Below are positions 11,801-23,837 of a stretch of DNA of 64,000 nucleotides, piece by piece; the first letter of the stretch is position 1, and every line of letters starts with the position of its first letter. Source of the DNA: Meconema thalassinum (Eukaryota > Arthropoda > Insecta > Orthoptera > Tettigoniidae); NCBI GenBank assembly GCA_946902985.2, contig CAMPQE020000053.1, forward strand, positions 1,798,001 to 1,862,000. Reading direction: 5' to 3'. A program made the translations under genes and the position numbers. The notes under the pieces are model-generated. The model searched no databases and was not told the DNA's origin. It worked only from the letters and a program-made list of their open reading frames with translations.

Positions 11801-14800
11801 TCTCCCCATAGTGCAAACACATATTCAGGATCCGAATACTACCAGGTACTACTCTACAAGAGAGGGTAAACAACTTCCAAAAATAATATTTAATTTTAAA
11901 TCATGGCTTATTATACAACAATTACAACATCCAATTACATTTAAATTACCCCACAAACAAAATGCACTTTGAATCGCACAGATGATAATGGCAAAGGAAC
12001 AATGAATGCTATTCTACATTATCTGTGGTCCACAGCTGAGATCGTAATCCGACCTCACCAGGCATACTGCCACATCTCTTCTGGAGTCTCAATACACCTC
12101 ACTCTACATTTCACTAAATCTGTTCCTTTATGGGAATGCATTTTCTGTCATCTGACAAATGTTCATATTTTATGCACACTCTTAAACAATAAAAATAATA
12201 ATCAAAATGAATCAAATAAACATGACATCAATATTTTACACAAATAGCACTTCTATATTATTTGCTTGACTATCCATAGTGTTTATGGAATATTTACTTT
12301 ATTTCATGTTTCAACAATGCGTTAGCCATTGTTGCGATAGGTTACTTGTACAACAATGTACTTACTTTCTGTGTATTGTATCCTTTCTCCGCTCTCTCCA
12401 CAAACGCTAACAATAGTACATTCCTACTCTACATAACCAATGCTAGTCCGCTATAACGCTACTATACGTCCCTAAGTCGTTTAAAATATTAGTCGATTTA
12501 TAGTTATGTTTGCATCAAATCCAAATTCGCAGTACCCGTAAGCAAATATGCATCTCAACTGGGTTTTAAACTTCAAATAATGTGTCAGTCGCTTTTAGCG
12601 CAGTTAGTGTTCAGAACAGCTAACTATGCTAAATATCACTCGATTTCAGCAATTAAAAGATGGATATGATATCCTTATAATGCTAAGAATTGATTTCTGC
12701 AGTCAAAATAAACTATTTCTTATTAATTAATATGCCAGACCATGATATCGCAGTCTCCAGTAGACTTTACTATAGGGTCTGTCATAAAACTACCACCCTC
12801 AGTGAATACAATAGCTTAATGGTTTGGGTCGCTATGAACCCCTGCTGTCTGGCACGACCCTCGTCGTCCAGCCTCTTCCCCAGCTGTGTCATTACTTATT
12901 CACACACACCAGCCAGATTTTACAATATTTCACTCTGAACCTGTGTTTAGTTTAAGGCGAAACTCTTCATCATATGAACTGGATATCCAAATATTTAACA
13001 TCCTATCGATAGGGTAACATTTATTGGCTCCATTGTAGCTCAATAACATAATATAGCAAAGGAATGGGTTTTACTAGGCCCGAAAGTTTTGGGGAACTGC
13101 ATACGGCTTTTAATGGCGTGGTTTAGTGGTTTTCTTGCTTGCCACTTTCACACACGAAGTCTCGGTAAGGCGTCCACGACCCTTCCGTACAAATAGATTC
13201 TCGCATCACAGTGCGGATCATTACAACGGAGTAGCTAATTGAGTTGGCGAACGTTAATCCTCAATTGCCATCACGAAGCTGGTATGGTAGCCCAGACATC
13301 TGTCTGTCTCCATCCGCTCTCGTCAATACAATGGTATGCCCCATGGCTATACATCAATACCAACCTTCGTATAATTTAGCTCGCATGGTTCTGACAGTGT
13401 CCTAGAAACGTTCCTTGCATTAATTAACTTAATCATCTTGATTTTACTCTTAATCTGCTCGCATATCAGCGGCACAAATACTAGCTCTGTTGGTATACCG
13501 CAGATCATATGACCTTTCTAGATTCCCATCTGGCGTGTTTACTGATTTTCTCTATCATTACTCATCCATTACTGGTCTTTGTTGTACTGGCATTACTACA
13601 GGCTTTACATTACCGCAGTTACACTTATTACATTTTATCATGTTTCATTAATTGCTGACACATTATGATATCATTCTTACATATAATCTTTACTTTATAA
13701 TTACCTGGGATCTGATGCAACTTTTATCACTTCATGCAAACATGCTGAATATTTCATTACTTCATCTTTCTTGCTTATAAAGTTACTGTTTAACTTTAAC
13801 ATTACACTTATTTTGGTCTTACGCGAAACAGCTGTAAGCCAAATCATTCTCAAATTGCAAATGCTTTTACATCGAATAACGAGGAATGCAATCTCGTATA
13901 AATATTACTTCAAAATACCTATTTTGACAAGACTTTCGACTTAGACGTATCGTATCGCTAGCTTTCTACATTATGTCACTGGAATTTGTACTCACATTGT
14001 TCTGGCGGTCGACTCCTATGATGCCACTTTTTACCACCATCGTGGTGCTTACTGATGCAACATGATGGATATGTTATATTCCTTTTGAGGACACAATACA
14101 CTTTTCACTTCGGTAAAACACATTTTCAATTTACCGTATTTACACATCTTCCTGCTACATTTCACCACACAATACCTTATTTTTAACACTGACGTATACT
14201 AAAATTTATATTACAGACACTTTTTCACACGATTTGTTTCATACACTTCACAATTTCGTAATAACAGAGCTGCAGGTGACGCGATTTCCGACATCAAACT
14301 CCACTGGAAGTCTCTATCAACCGCGATCCTGGCTAACCCTCGTTCAAACTGTTGCTAGTGAGAATGTTCCTCCCCCTTCTACTCAGTGTCTTTGTCTGTA
14401 GTGGCATAATATCACAATAAATGTGACCTGGTTCCCATCCCATGATCTATCATAATGGATATAGTGTGACCATTGTTGATTACTAGATCATGACTTGCGC
14501 GCTTTATAAAATTACCCATGTGACGGTGTAATTTAATGTTCAATACCACTTTACTTTTTACTAAGTGGCTTGATAACTATCAGCTTAACTTCGCTTTTGT
14601 TTTATTATTACGGCGTCTACGCACTCGTAATCTCGTCCAATTAGTCCAGTACTGACGAACATTTTCCTGACTGAAATACTTCTATAGACCTTACACATCA
14701 AAATGTTCCTGTACGCACTTGTATATTACTTATAATTTCGCGTTCTAAGCTCTTCATGTTGACTTTCTAAAATACTTTACACTTGTAGTAGCGCGGTCTT

Positions 14801-15940
14801 TGTTTATATTTCTGAGCGGACGGACAGCACCTTCCCCGTTTGAGTGCTCCAAGTCGACTGACTTCTTCATGTCTCCATGCTCTATTTAGGGCTTTCTTCT
14901 CGAAACATAGTTCTCTCAAATTCACGGACCGACCTTTCCTTTAAAACTGCAGTTCGCAGGGCTGTAACTGCCTTCATCTGGTCCAATTTCTCACGGAGGT
15001 CCCATTTCCAGTCTCGTACCTGTGATTTGATCGTCCGATCTTGGTGATGGCGTGGGCACGCTACCTCCGGGATTCCCCTTCTGTGTCTTACGCCAATGGT
15101 CAAACATCCGCATTTATACGTTCTCCGTCCATGAATTGCTTAATCTGCTCCAATAAACATACTTCTTGGGCTCATAATTATTCTCTCCGGATTTTATTCA
15201 TCTTGATGTTGATTTCAACTGTCTGGGATGCCTGGTTTTGATGTAATCAATTAATTTCGCGCGGGGTCCTTCCCTTTCCATTCTTTCTTCCTTATGTCTC
15301 GGTGGATTCCACAGCAATTAGTCTCTGTCTTGGTTCCCCCTTGCAGACGTAAAGAGTCCCTAGGCGCCAGCTGACACGCCTCCATTGACTTTGCTAATTT
15401 GTCAAATGTCAGTCTTGCCTCGAATCTGTACTTTTTTTAAATCTCAAATACTGTATCTTACAGTGGTGTGGAGACCTTTAATTTACAATATTGCTCATAA
15501 TTCCTGTACGATATCTGGAATTAAGCTGATATTTCATGAATAGGGTTATATCATGTGGTTCTTGGTTACCACGAGGTTTTTCCCCCTCAAAGACGTTTGG
15601 TTCGATACCCCGAAAAATCCTATGCGTGATTTTTCCTCTCTGGAGCATCAGGTTCGACGCCAGTCAGCACAAGTACCATCGGTACAATACGTTGCATTTC
15701 ATCCCAATGCCCAGACACGAACACGAACGACAGCAAACCCGTAACATAGGGGCACATCACATACACACAAGAGGAGAACAAATAAGCAACGAGCGAGAGA
15801 CTATGTATCCTTGCTTTGTATAACTGACCTATCATAATTTCTCCTATTCTCCAACAGAGCATTCCATTCTACTGGTTGGCTTTGTATTTTTCAAAAGGAA
15901 AGCGTCTGTATTCGTCTCATGCTCTCTTAGGATATGATTG
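8831..15940. other. Long intergenic stretch, no supported gene
   Basis: AT-rich non-coding DNA. The longest frames are 11184-11510 minus (108 codons) and 14882-15103 minus (73 codons, highly charged, helix-like); neither shows a recognisable domain. TGTTACGGCC at about 9142 is reminiscent of LTR starts, but no partner repeat was found. ATT-rich runs occur at about 9730-9835. Confidence 0.55.
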
Positions 15941-15941
15941 A

Positions 15942-15958
15942 TGACCCTGAGAAGACCG
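15942..15958 (-). other. Degenerate histone 3' stem-loop
   Basis: Read on the minus strand, ACGGTCTTCTCAGGGTCA resembles the replication-dependent histone mRNA stem-loop (six-base stem, pyrimidine-rich four-base loop) with one base lost and one pair broken. It lies some 60 nt past the end of the H1-like coding sequence, the usual distance. It supports the identity of the neighbouring pseudogene. Confidence 0.5.
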
Positions 15959-15999
15959 TTTGTGCACCAAGAGGAGGGTGTGAGAGGATTGGTAAAAAC

Positions 16000-16531
16000 C
16001 GATAAACCTCACGTTTCCTATTTGGAGCTGCCTTCTTGGGCAAAACCTTGGGATTTGCAGCCTTCTTACGATTAGGTGATTTAGGTTTTCTTGTCGGCAC
16101 CTTTGCTGCCTTCATAGCCTTGGTAGGAGATTTCTTAGGCTTAGGGGCAGTTGTAGCACGCTCCATCACGGAGGATTTCTCGGAGATAACCTTCTTGGCT
16201 GCTATCGCCCCGGACTTCTTTGCCTTGGGAAGGCGCTTCTCCTTTGAGGCTGCAGCCCGCTTGGCCGGAAGCTCCCTTTCCCTTGGTCTGCACCAGTTCT
16301 CCGGAAGCGACAGCAGCCTTCAGTTACTTCTTGAAGAAAGGGGCGAGCTTCTCAGAGTCCACCTTGTAGTTGGCCGAGATGTATTTCTTGATGCCCTGTA
16401 GAGATGACCCACTACGTTCCTTGAGACTCTTCGTGGTGCTGCCCACCATCTCGGAGGTTTCCGGATGGGTGGGCTTGGTGCGTGGCTTCTTGGAGGAAGA
16501 AACCTCGCTCTTCTTTGCCTGTGTCGGCCAT
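16000..16531 (-). pseudogene. Histone H1 pseudogene
   Basis: The minus strand starts with ATG at 16529-16531 (MADTG), then shifts frame into [15 protein letters not shown] linker-histone globular domain follows: [43 protein letters not shown], stop, LKAAVASGELVQTKGKGASG. The TAA stands where H1 has Tyr (KKY). A further shift leads to a Lys/Ala/Pro-rich tail (KKSPTKAMKAAKVPTRKPK) typical of the chromatin-compacting C-terminus. At least one nonsense and two frameshifts make it non-functional. No introns are visible, as for replication-dependent histones. A decayed 3' stem-loop follows at 15942. No core histone genes are nearby, so it is an orphan copy outside the usual histone cluster. Confidence 0.88.
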
Positions 16532-19390
16532 GGTGAGCGAACGAGTGTGTGTACTGCTGTCAGTACACTAAATAAAGTATTGAGGACTCATGTATAGCCT
16601 TAACGGCATGTCGGCCCGAGTGATGGTGAGTTGGGGACGTGCTTCCTAGCCCATTTGATGTGCTCCGTATGCTTCTTGGGGATGCCTAGGCATCCTGGTC
16701 GGGATAGGAAGGGATAGCCAAAAGTTGGGCACTTCCCCTTACCCTAGAGTTTCCCTCTTAGTTTCTGCTGTCCTGGCTGAGTTGCGTTTGATGGGGAGCA
16801 TTTCAGCGGTTGCCTCTCCTCAGCGACGTTTAATGGCGTCCGGCGCCGTCGCGATGGCTTCTGGAGAGAACCCCACTCACCTTCCCGAAGCTTCATCCTT
16901 CCTCTAGCCCGAGTAGGAGGTCAGCCACCCGATACCGATCCGATACCCGTGAAAGCGGCAGCCATTTGGCCTGCAGGTTGATTTCTACAGAGGGAAGGAA
17001 ACCTACAGTTATCTGCCTCTCGCAACAGTGCCTGAAAGGACCTAAGTTGGTGAACACCCCCTCGTTAGTCCTGTATCTTTACGAAATGTCCTGCCTCCAG
17101 AGCAGTGCGAGCAAGCTCATCTAGAGCTACTCTCATTCCTTAGGGCCCTCCTCCCTGTTGAGAAACACATAGTAGGAGACTAAAACAATGAAAGTAAAGT
17201 CTTCTGGAAAGTAAATTAGCCCTGGGGATGTCTGGCATCTCTAACAGAGTCATATTTGGCCTGCAAGACAACAAAACACCATCCTTTAGCTCGCCTTAAT
17301 TTATAAAGACTCCTCACAGTCCCGATGGATAGACACCGCATAAGTATTCGAACTCGGTCCTGAAAGAGTTAGATGAATACGTTAACATTCAGGATGTTAC
17401 ACTGCCATGAGAGGCCTGTGAGCCTCTCAAGCAGCTGTTACGGAGGAGTTTTGACCTGCATCTGCACCTCCCGGGTCACGAACCTACAGCCATCCTTCTT
17501 GAAACTTAGACCCTTTATGGAGGTCCCCTACGTCTGAGAACACCTCTCTAGTCGTTGTTTGTTTGTCCCAAGATCAATGATATGTTATATGAAGTGCATT
17601 TCTGTATTTTGGTTAAGTGTAATGTAAGTAAGCTCATGCAATGAGAAAATGTATGACTAAGTAGAAGGATGAATGAAAGAAGGAGGGTGATTAAGAACAG
17701 TCTAATTGATATCATTCTTACTAGCTTAGTTTGTAAACAGTGAGTGTATTCCCCCTCCCCAAATCTCTCCCTCTTTTAACTCTCTAGTCATAAACTTATT
17801 AAAATAAATAAGAGCATATCTAAATGGAATCACTTTGTGGTACCTGTCTCCACTTATACTCTAGTAATGCCTTCGCAAAGACACAGGTTATCAGACATCT
17901 CACAACCACACATTAAATTTTAAAATGGTAAGTATTGGAGACCATGTTAAGTTGAATTGCCTATAATCCCTTAAACTCGACTGATTCAGCAAGAGAGTAG
18001 CAGCCTCGAAGCCTGTAATTTATATGCAGCTGTCCCAATCAACATACAAGTACATAGCAAGGACCTAACCAGGAAAAGAAAAATCAGATCTTGCTTTCAG
18101 TCAGCAGAACATATGGGAAGGCTGTAACAAGGCCTGTGCCTCTTCCTCGCTTTACTATGTCAGATTCAAAGCGATTGGGAAAGAAACTAGAGCAGCATTC
18201 ATCTCACCGATAGGGAAGGCTAGATAAAAGTTTCATTTAAAGCCTCGTAGGAAGAATTCGTACAAAGCGAGAGGTTAATTCATGTCGAGCAAAGCGATAG
18301 AAAACTACATAGGTATCATAGACACCGACCGCATTGTAGTACCGAGTATTTATAAAACCGTTGCCAAGGACCTGACGTGTAAGAATTCAAATTTGTCCCC
18401 ACAAATACCGTATACCTGAGCACCCAGGTTTTATTTTCAAGAGTTTTATGCGGTTTATTTATCGCGAATTAAACGGCCTTCCTCCTACGTGTGTTATTAG
18501 CTGCCAATACCTGCCATGGCGTGATTTTTAACTGCAGAAATAACCGTCACAAGCCGTTATTACAAGCGCCTTTGTGTTTGACCTACAGGGTGGTAAAAAC
18601 GCAATTTGAAAGTCACTCGCAATTCCAATGAAGACAGGAATTTACGAGATCGTCAAAGAAAGATCGATAAATAATGAGGTGGGTATACAGTTTAATCCAA
18701 ACCCAAGTATAGATATGAATTGACACTCAAAAGCTTCACTTCTTTTAAAACGAGGGTCGGTAGCCCTGACCGAATGGCGTGTTTAGTGTTATATTCAGAT
18801 ATCTCTATCTTTAGCGGCAGATGACCTACCTGTTCTTCCCCCTCAAGGCTACAATCATGGCAGAAAGATCCTCGTAACAATCGGGAGGGTGGAGAAGGTA
18901 GTTGCCGTTACGACCGTAAATACGAATAGCCTCGTGGAAACTCCTCGCTTCATAAAATGTGTAGGTTTTACATTTACGTAGATATATCTGGTATCCTGTA
19001 TTCGCCCTTTAGTAACATCTAAGGCTAGCTGTAGGGTTATTATATTTATTTTTTTGTTATCTCCTAGGGTCATCAGCCCGGTGCACCCGAGTAATGTTCA
19101 AGCCAACGGTTGACCTCCGGAGTAGTATCTTGTCGGAAGGCCCTTTCTAATGCTTCCCTCTCCTCTCCCCCACAATTTCCCCTCTGTGTAGTAGGTTTTG
19201 CTGGCTCATCAGCGGACTCTTGGTGTCCATGTCAAGACCCCGACAGGAGTAGCGAACTGTGCACCACTCAAGAGCTCAAGCATCCTTTAACCTCCCCATA
19301 AAGGCTTCCAAAAAGATGGAATGTTGGATTTCACGCCAAAGAATTAAAACTCGGCAATTTTTCTAGGTTTATGCCGTGTCATGTGTAGGG
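16532..19390. other. Intergenic, no gene recognised
   Basis: The stretch at about 16600-17100 is richer in GC than its surroundings (GGCGTCCGGCGCCGTCGCG at about 16836), directly upstream of the H1 pseudogene, but shows no supported gene. The remainder is AT-rich with only short frames. Confidence 0.5.
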
Positions 19391-19391
19391 T

Positions 19392-20105
19392 TTGGCCTGG
19401 GAAAACCAAGCTGGCTCATCAGTGGGCTCTTGTTATGTTTCTTTCGCTCCTAGATTGAGCGCTCCATCAAGTGGCTATTGGCTCAGGTCTTCAAAAATCG
19501 ACAAACCATCTCCGCTGAATTCAATTGTCAAGGCGAAAAACACAAAATGCCCAATAATGTTCCAAAATGTCAACAATGTCGGAAATCCCAAGCTTTGCTT
19601 TTGCGATTCTTTTCGAGCACTGAATATCGACGATAGGAGACAGCTCATTGCCCAACATCATCGTTGTTTTAATTGTCTTTCGCCTCAACATTCTGCGTCT
19701 AATTAATAATCCGCTAGATATTGTTTCCATTGCCAAAAACCGCATCACACTTTGCTACATCGTCACGAGAATCCAAAGTCATCAGCCACTTTACCTTCCA
19801 CCTCAAAACAAAGTGTTGACGTTGAAAGGTTTAATGCTTCCTTCAGAATTCTCAATCTTGGCGCAGTGCCCAGGTACTTTTATTCGAAGTTCAAGTGGAC
19901 TTTCAAGATAGGTATGGTAATTGGATTCGAGCAAAAGGTCTTCTGGAATACGCCGCCACACACGACTTCGTGTCAAGGTCGTTAATTGAAAAACGTGGTC
20001 ATCCCGTAATTCCTACCTCCATAGAAGTATCTGGCATTAATCAAGTTCTACAATTTTCGAAGTTGCAACTCAAAGGCACCTGTCTGAGAAACACTACCTA
20101 AAAAT
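19392..20105 (+). pseudogene. Bel/Pao LTR-retrotransposon fragment (zinc knuckle to protease region)
   Basis: Plus-strand pieces recall the Bel/Pao polyprotein between gag and protease. First comes CPIMFQN...FCDSFRALNIDDRRQLIAQ with RCFNCLSPQH (Cys/His knuckle), then after two stops and a shift FHCQKPHHTLLH, then the protease region RYGNWIRAKGLLEYAATHDFVSRSLIEK. In that segment the family has a catalytic Asp-Ser/Thr-Gly triad; here it reads EYAAT, so the active site is lost. Frame changes occur near 19708 and 19890. Reverse transcriptase, integrase and LTRs are absent. A LINE 3' end starts 90 bp downstream. Assignment rests on motif similarity only. Confidence 0.65.
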
Positions 20106-20190
20106 GAAATTGTCTCATCCTGAATAACATAGGCGAGGTTAACCCTAGTCACTCTGTCTATACTACCTGCTAAAACATTTGTGCTAATTT

Positions 20191-20895
20191 TGTTGTTGTT
20201 GTTGTTTGAGTCTTCAGTCTCTTGACTGGTTTGATGCAGCTCTCCATGCCTCCCTGTCCTGAGCTAATCGTTTCATCTCTACATAGCTACCACACCCTAC
20301 ATCTGAGGCAATCTGTTTAACATATTCTAACCTTGGTCTACCCCTACAGTTCTTGTCCTCGACCCTTCCCTCCATAACTAAGCTTGCTGTTCCTGGGTGT
20401 CTTAGTATGTGTCCTACCAACCTATCTCTTCTCTTCATTAGCAGTCGCCAGAAACATCTCTCCTCTCCCACTCGTCTTAATACCTCTTCGTTTGTAACCC
20501 TATCTGCCCATCTGATCTTCATCATTCTCCTGTAACACCACATTTCAAATGCTTCAATTCTCCTCTTTTCTGCTGCACCAATAGTCCAAGTTTCACTTCC
20601 ATAGAGCGCCACGCTCCAGACAAAGCTTTCAAAAATGACTTCCTAATACCTAAATCTATATTCGATGTCAGCAGATTCCTTTTTTGTAGAAAGGCTTTCT
20701 TTGCCTGAGCCAACCTACTTTTTATATCCTCTTTGCTTCGTCCATCACTGGTTATTCTGCTTCCTAAGTAACAGAAGTCTCCTACTTCCTTCAGCTTTTC
20801 ACCTGCCAATTTGATCTCCATAGAGGTTTCTTATTTATTTCGGCTGCATTCCAGTATTTTTGTTTTACATTTATTAATTTTCATCATTAATTTTA
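20191..20895 (-). pseudogene. RTE-type LINE, 5'-truncated copy of the 32.9-36.0 kb family
   Basis: It matches the 3' end of the element at 32905-36000 almost base for base: the CAA-repeat tail (TGTTGTTG on the plus strand), the terminal GRPRLEYVKQIASDVGC block and the CYLGSRIT, ALYGSETWTIGAAEK and RVGEERCFWRLLMKRRDR blocks. One missing G near 20624 (ACAAAGCTTTC against ACAAAGGCTTTC) shifts the frame between the two open pieces. The high identity implies a recent insertion; truncation at about 20895 is typical of incomplete target-primed reverse transcription. Confidence 0.85.
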
Positions 20896-21841
20896 GACCT
20901 ATTGAATCCTAATTAATCATGCATTATGCTTACAAAAAGCCGGTTGAATATTGCCCAACTATAAAGGGTCAAACGGACCCTGCTTGCCCGGTTAAGTACC
21001 GTACACGAGACCGAAATTTGTACTTTGAATCGCAGGCCTATCTGAGTACTCAAATTGGAACAATATTTTTGGCATTATTTAGCGCATAAAAATGAACGAA
21101 TTAATGCAATTTCTGACCTTGCATGGCCAAAGATTCCGTAATGCTGTTAGTCAAAAGTAACGGCAACTGAGTCCAGCAGACCCAGATAAGAGTTTAAAAA
21201 AGGGACATCTTCTTCGGCCGGAGAGGACGAGTGTCTAAGAGCCTGGTACAATCGACTTTTAAGTACATTTGTTTGTAGATCAGTGCGATAACGCTTGAGA
21301 ATATGGATAGGTTACTGGTATCAACATGGTAGACGATTTTGTTCCGTCGGTAGGCTTTCAACTGGTTGCGGCTATAAGATATTCGTGTTTAAATTTTGAA
21401 TTATGTGTAAATAGCCTACTTGTAAATATAATATAATCTTGCTAATTTTGGCAATTCTGCAGATGGATATTAATAGATGGTATTTTTCTCCAAATTTCAA
21501 AATTGTAATACTCATAACTTAATTTTTTAAATGGCGCCTAGTGTACTGATGCAATTTAGTGTATTTTTCATGGGGAGAAAGTCAACACAGCTCCAACCCA
21601 TTAACGGACTGGTGAGTAAGACATGAAAATGAGACCATAATCGGGATCGAACTCTTGTGCCACGGCCAGGGACGCTAGGTCCTTGCACGAATGTTGTTAT
21701 AATTACATTAGTCTAAGTAATATCAATTATACAAGTTCATTTAATTAACAGCATTATACGAAAAAGAACATTATTCACCCATAAATTTGCACAAAACACT
21801 GGACAAGTAAAATGATTGTTGACTACCCTGTTCATTGAAAC
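20896..21841. other. Intergenic, no gene recognised
   Basis: AT-rich. A tRNA-like segment on the minus strand at about 21630-21690 has a B-box-like GAGTTCGATCCCG; its A box is unclear, so it is not called separately. Confidence 0.45.
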
Positions 21842-22455
21842 TCTAAAGAGGTAGATATAGCTCTGAATGAGAATTCCAGGATTGTATCCGGGTGTCTTAG
21901 ACCAACACCACTTCAGAAGATCTACCCTCTTATTGGAATGTCTCCACCTCATGTACAAAGAATGGTAGCAGCAGCATCTGAGAAGAAACGGCAAGAAACA
22001 GATTCAAGGCATCCACTTTTCGGGCAACAACCAGCCCGACAGAGACTTATGTCCAGAAACAGCTTTTTGAGGGGAGAAACAGCCATCGAAGGCTCACAAG
22101 AAGCTGCCCGTGTGATGATATGGAAGACAGAGATCACAGACCCAACTATTCCTCTGTCAGAAAAAATGGCACCTGGTCACAAATTGCCATATGGAATTTG
22201 GAAATCATTGAACAGGCTGAGGACGGGGGTTTCACGCTGCAAGAACAATCTCAAGAAGTGGAACATGCTCGTCAACAATGATGAGTTCTGTGACTGCAGC
22301 ATGTTACAAGATCCAGAAGATCTGTCCCTTGATGGAGCACATATGTTCAAAAGACGATCTTTTGGCTGCAAATACTAATGCTATTACTGTTGCTACTTAC
22401 TGGAAAAATCTAATTTGATTCGGACACGGAAAATAAATAAATAAATAAATTGAAA
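21842..22455 (+). pseudogene. 3' tail of a LINE polyprotein (Jockey-like type)
   Basis: An open frame from about 21845 to TAA at 22376-22378 encodes the C-terminal tail common to one group of insect non-LTR retrotransposons: LNENSRIVSGCLRPTPLQKIYPLIG, then PPHVQRMVAAASEKKRQ, RHPLFGQQPARQRLMSRNSFL, WKSLNRLRTGVSRCKNNLKKW and CDCSMLQDPEDL (remnant of a Cys-rich terminal motif). A short 3' UTR and an (AAAT)n tail at about 22431-22450 follow. Reverse transcriptase is missing, so this is a 5'-truncated insertion whose remaining coding part is still open. The first residues from 21845 lack a start codon. It is unrelated to the other LINEs in the window. Confidence 0.72.
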
Positions 22456-23480
22456 CTCTCAGACAGCATCTCCTTCTATGCCTATTGCAATTGTTTGGGA
22501 TCTGCAGGTGTTAGTTAGGCTTCCCAGTTGGCCTCAAAGGTTTCAATACCTGATGAAAGGAACTCTTCCCACCTCGTTGTATAGCGACTAGGTCCGGGTT
22601 CGATTCCCGGCTCTCACAAGAAATATAATTGTGATTTGAGGAATGGAACGAGTACATTGCGCCTCGTGTCGTATATCTGAGCAGGAATCGAATCCCACCT
22701 CATATATCTCGCAAATGGTTTCCCACTTCTACTCCTTAAAGCCACGGCAGCCCCCTTCCACATCATCCCTTGAATTACATTACACACACTTAGGCCTACA
22801 TAGCAATCATGATAACATGTTTTACAGCAGATTTATACTCAAGTGCCCAGTGCAGATTTTGAGTGACAGACATGTCACAATAATTATTATTTGTCGAAGA
22901 TACAGAGGTGTGGCTATTTAACTAGAAACAGCCTTATGACGACAACGTAAAAGTTACCCTCATGTTAGTTGAAGACGGCAGTGAATCTCGTTTGAACTGC
23001 GTGGTTTGTAACACAAAGGGATCTTGGTAATTTGTGGATTTGGAATGGCTGTTTGCTACCAGTGGCGAATAACAATACCTGTACAACAAACTAAGTTCAA
23101 TTTCACGGTTCTAATTAAGCGTTTTGATAGATTATTAGCGTCGGTACTTGATTTTGTGACAAAATTGTATTTAATCTACTCACCGCCAATCAAGTTTGTG
23201 TGTTCATAGGAATAAGGAGACTCAATGTAAGATTTTTTACTTTCCCTGCTCTATAAGCAGCCACAATTACTTCTTTATTTTATCAATTCAATCGCAATGA
23301 TAACAACTTACTCTACCAGCGTCATGGTCGTATTGTTTTACTGTTGTTGACAAACATATAACCGCTCCTGATCACTGTGCACTTCCTCATCTGATTTATT
23401 GTATATGAGAATGATTTGGCGTAGCCTACTGGTATAAGTAAGATATTTAATTAATTCTCCAGTGCTTTTCTTGTGTTCTA
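22456..23480. other. Upstream region of gene B, no coding exon recognised
   Basis: Contains a tRNA-like B box (GGTTCGATTCCCGG at about 22597) and an inverted fragment sharing TAGAAGTGGGAAA with 5.5 kb (about 22710-22730), both old SINE-like pieces. No TATA box or promoter could be fixed. The 5' UTR exon or exons of gene B should be here or further left. Confidence 0.45.
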
Positions 23481-23494
23481 GCTTCGTGAACACA

Positions 23495-23563
23495 ATGGAG
23501 GAACAACTATTTATTAAGAGTGAGCCAGACTGGTTGAGTCATACATTTGAAGTCTCTAACACT
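23495..23563 (+). CDS. Gene B coding exon 1 (N-terminus of a zinc-finger-type protein)
   Basis: ATG at 23495 opens a 23-codon exon beginning MEEQLFIKSEPDW and ending at 23563, followed by the donor GTGAGT. A pyrimidine-rich acceptor TTCTTGTGTTCTAG at 23467-23480 precedes it, so the exon probably starts at 23481 with 14 nt of 5' UTR. The N-terminal Met-Glu-Glu, a hydrophobic-Ile-Lys-x-Glu motif (IKSE, a SUMO acceptor consensus) and Glu-Pro-Asp-Trp resemble the first exons of arthropod zinc-finger genes with Lys-Glu-rich leaders. The exon ends in phase 0, matching the next exon. Without transcripts the join is inference. Confidence 0.7.
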
Positions 23564-23738
23564 GTGAGTTGCATTTTGATTCGTATATGGTGAAACATTG
23601 CATTCTTAGTGATGTGCATGACAAGTGAGGTTTAGTGACTTAACACACTACTTAATGGTAAATGGCACGCTAACGTAACTCAGTACTCATATTGTGTGTG
23701 CATATTTTTGATTGGGTCATACTTGTGTTACTTCGCAG

Positions 23739-23837
23739 GAGACAACTGTCATGTTGCCCTCGGATAACGTGAAAGACGAGGCTGCTGATAAATTTGACGA
23801 TGAAATGATAGCAGTTAAGGAGGAACATGAACTACAG
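23739..23837 (+). CDS. Gene B coding exon 2 (acidic linker)
   Basis: The acceptor TTACTTCGCAG ends at 23738; 33 codons follow to CAG at 23837 and the donor GTAATT. Both ends are phase 0, so it joins exon 1 across a 175-bp intron without a frame change. The product is acidic and contains two SUMO-type motifs, NVKDE and AVKEE. No folded domain is evident; such exons encode the disordered leader of zinc-finger proteins. The next recognised exon is 14.5 kb away. Confidence 0.7.

Noticed and set aside
13115..13175. tRNA-like GGTTTAGTGGTTTTCTTGC
   Set aside because: Only an A-box resemblance; no B box at the right distance and no cloverleaf.
14882..15103. 73-codon charged, helix-like minus frame
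   Set aside because: Could be a fragment of a mobile-element protein, but no motif names it; left unassigned.
16036..16597. Open frames of 121 and 75 codons on the plus strand
   Set aside because: They are antisense shadows of the histone H1 pseudogene, whose Lys/Ala codons read as Phe/Leu/Gly on the other strand.
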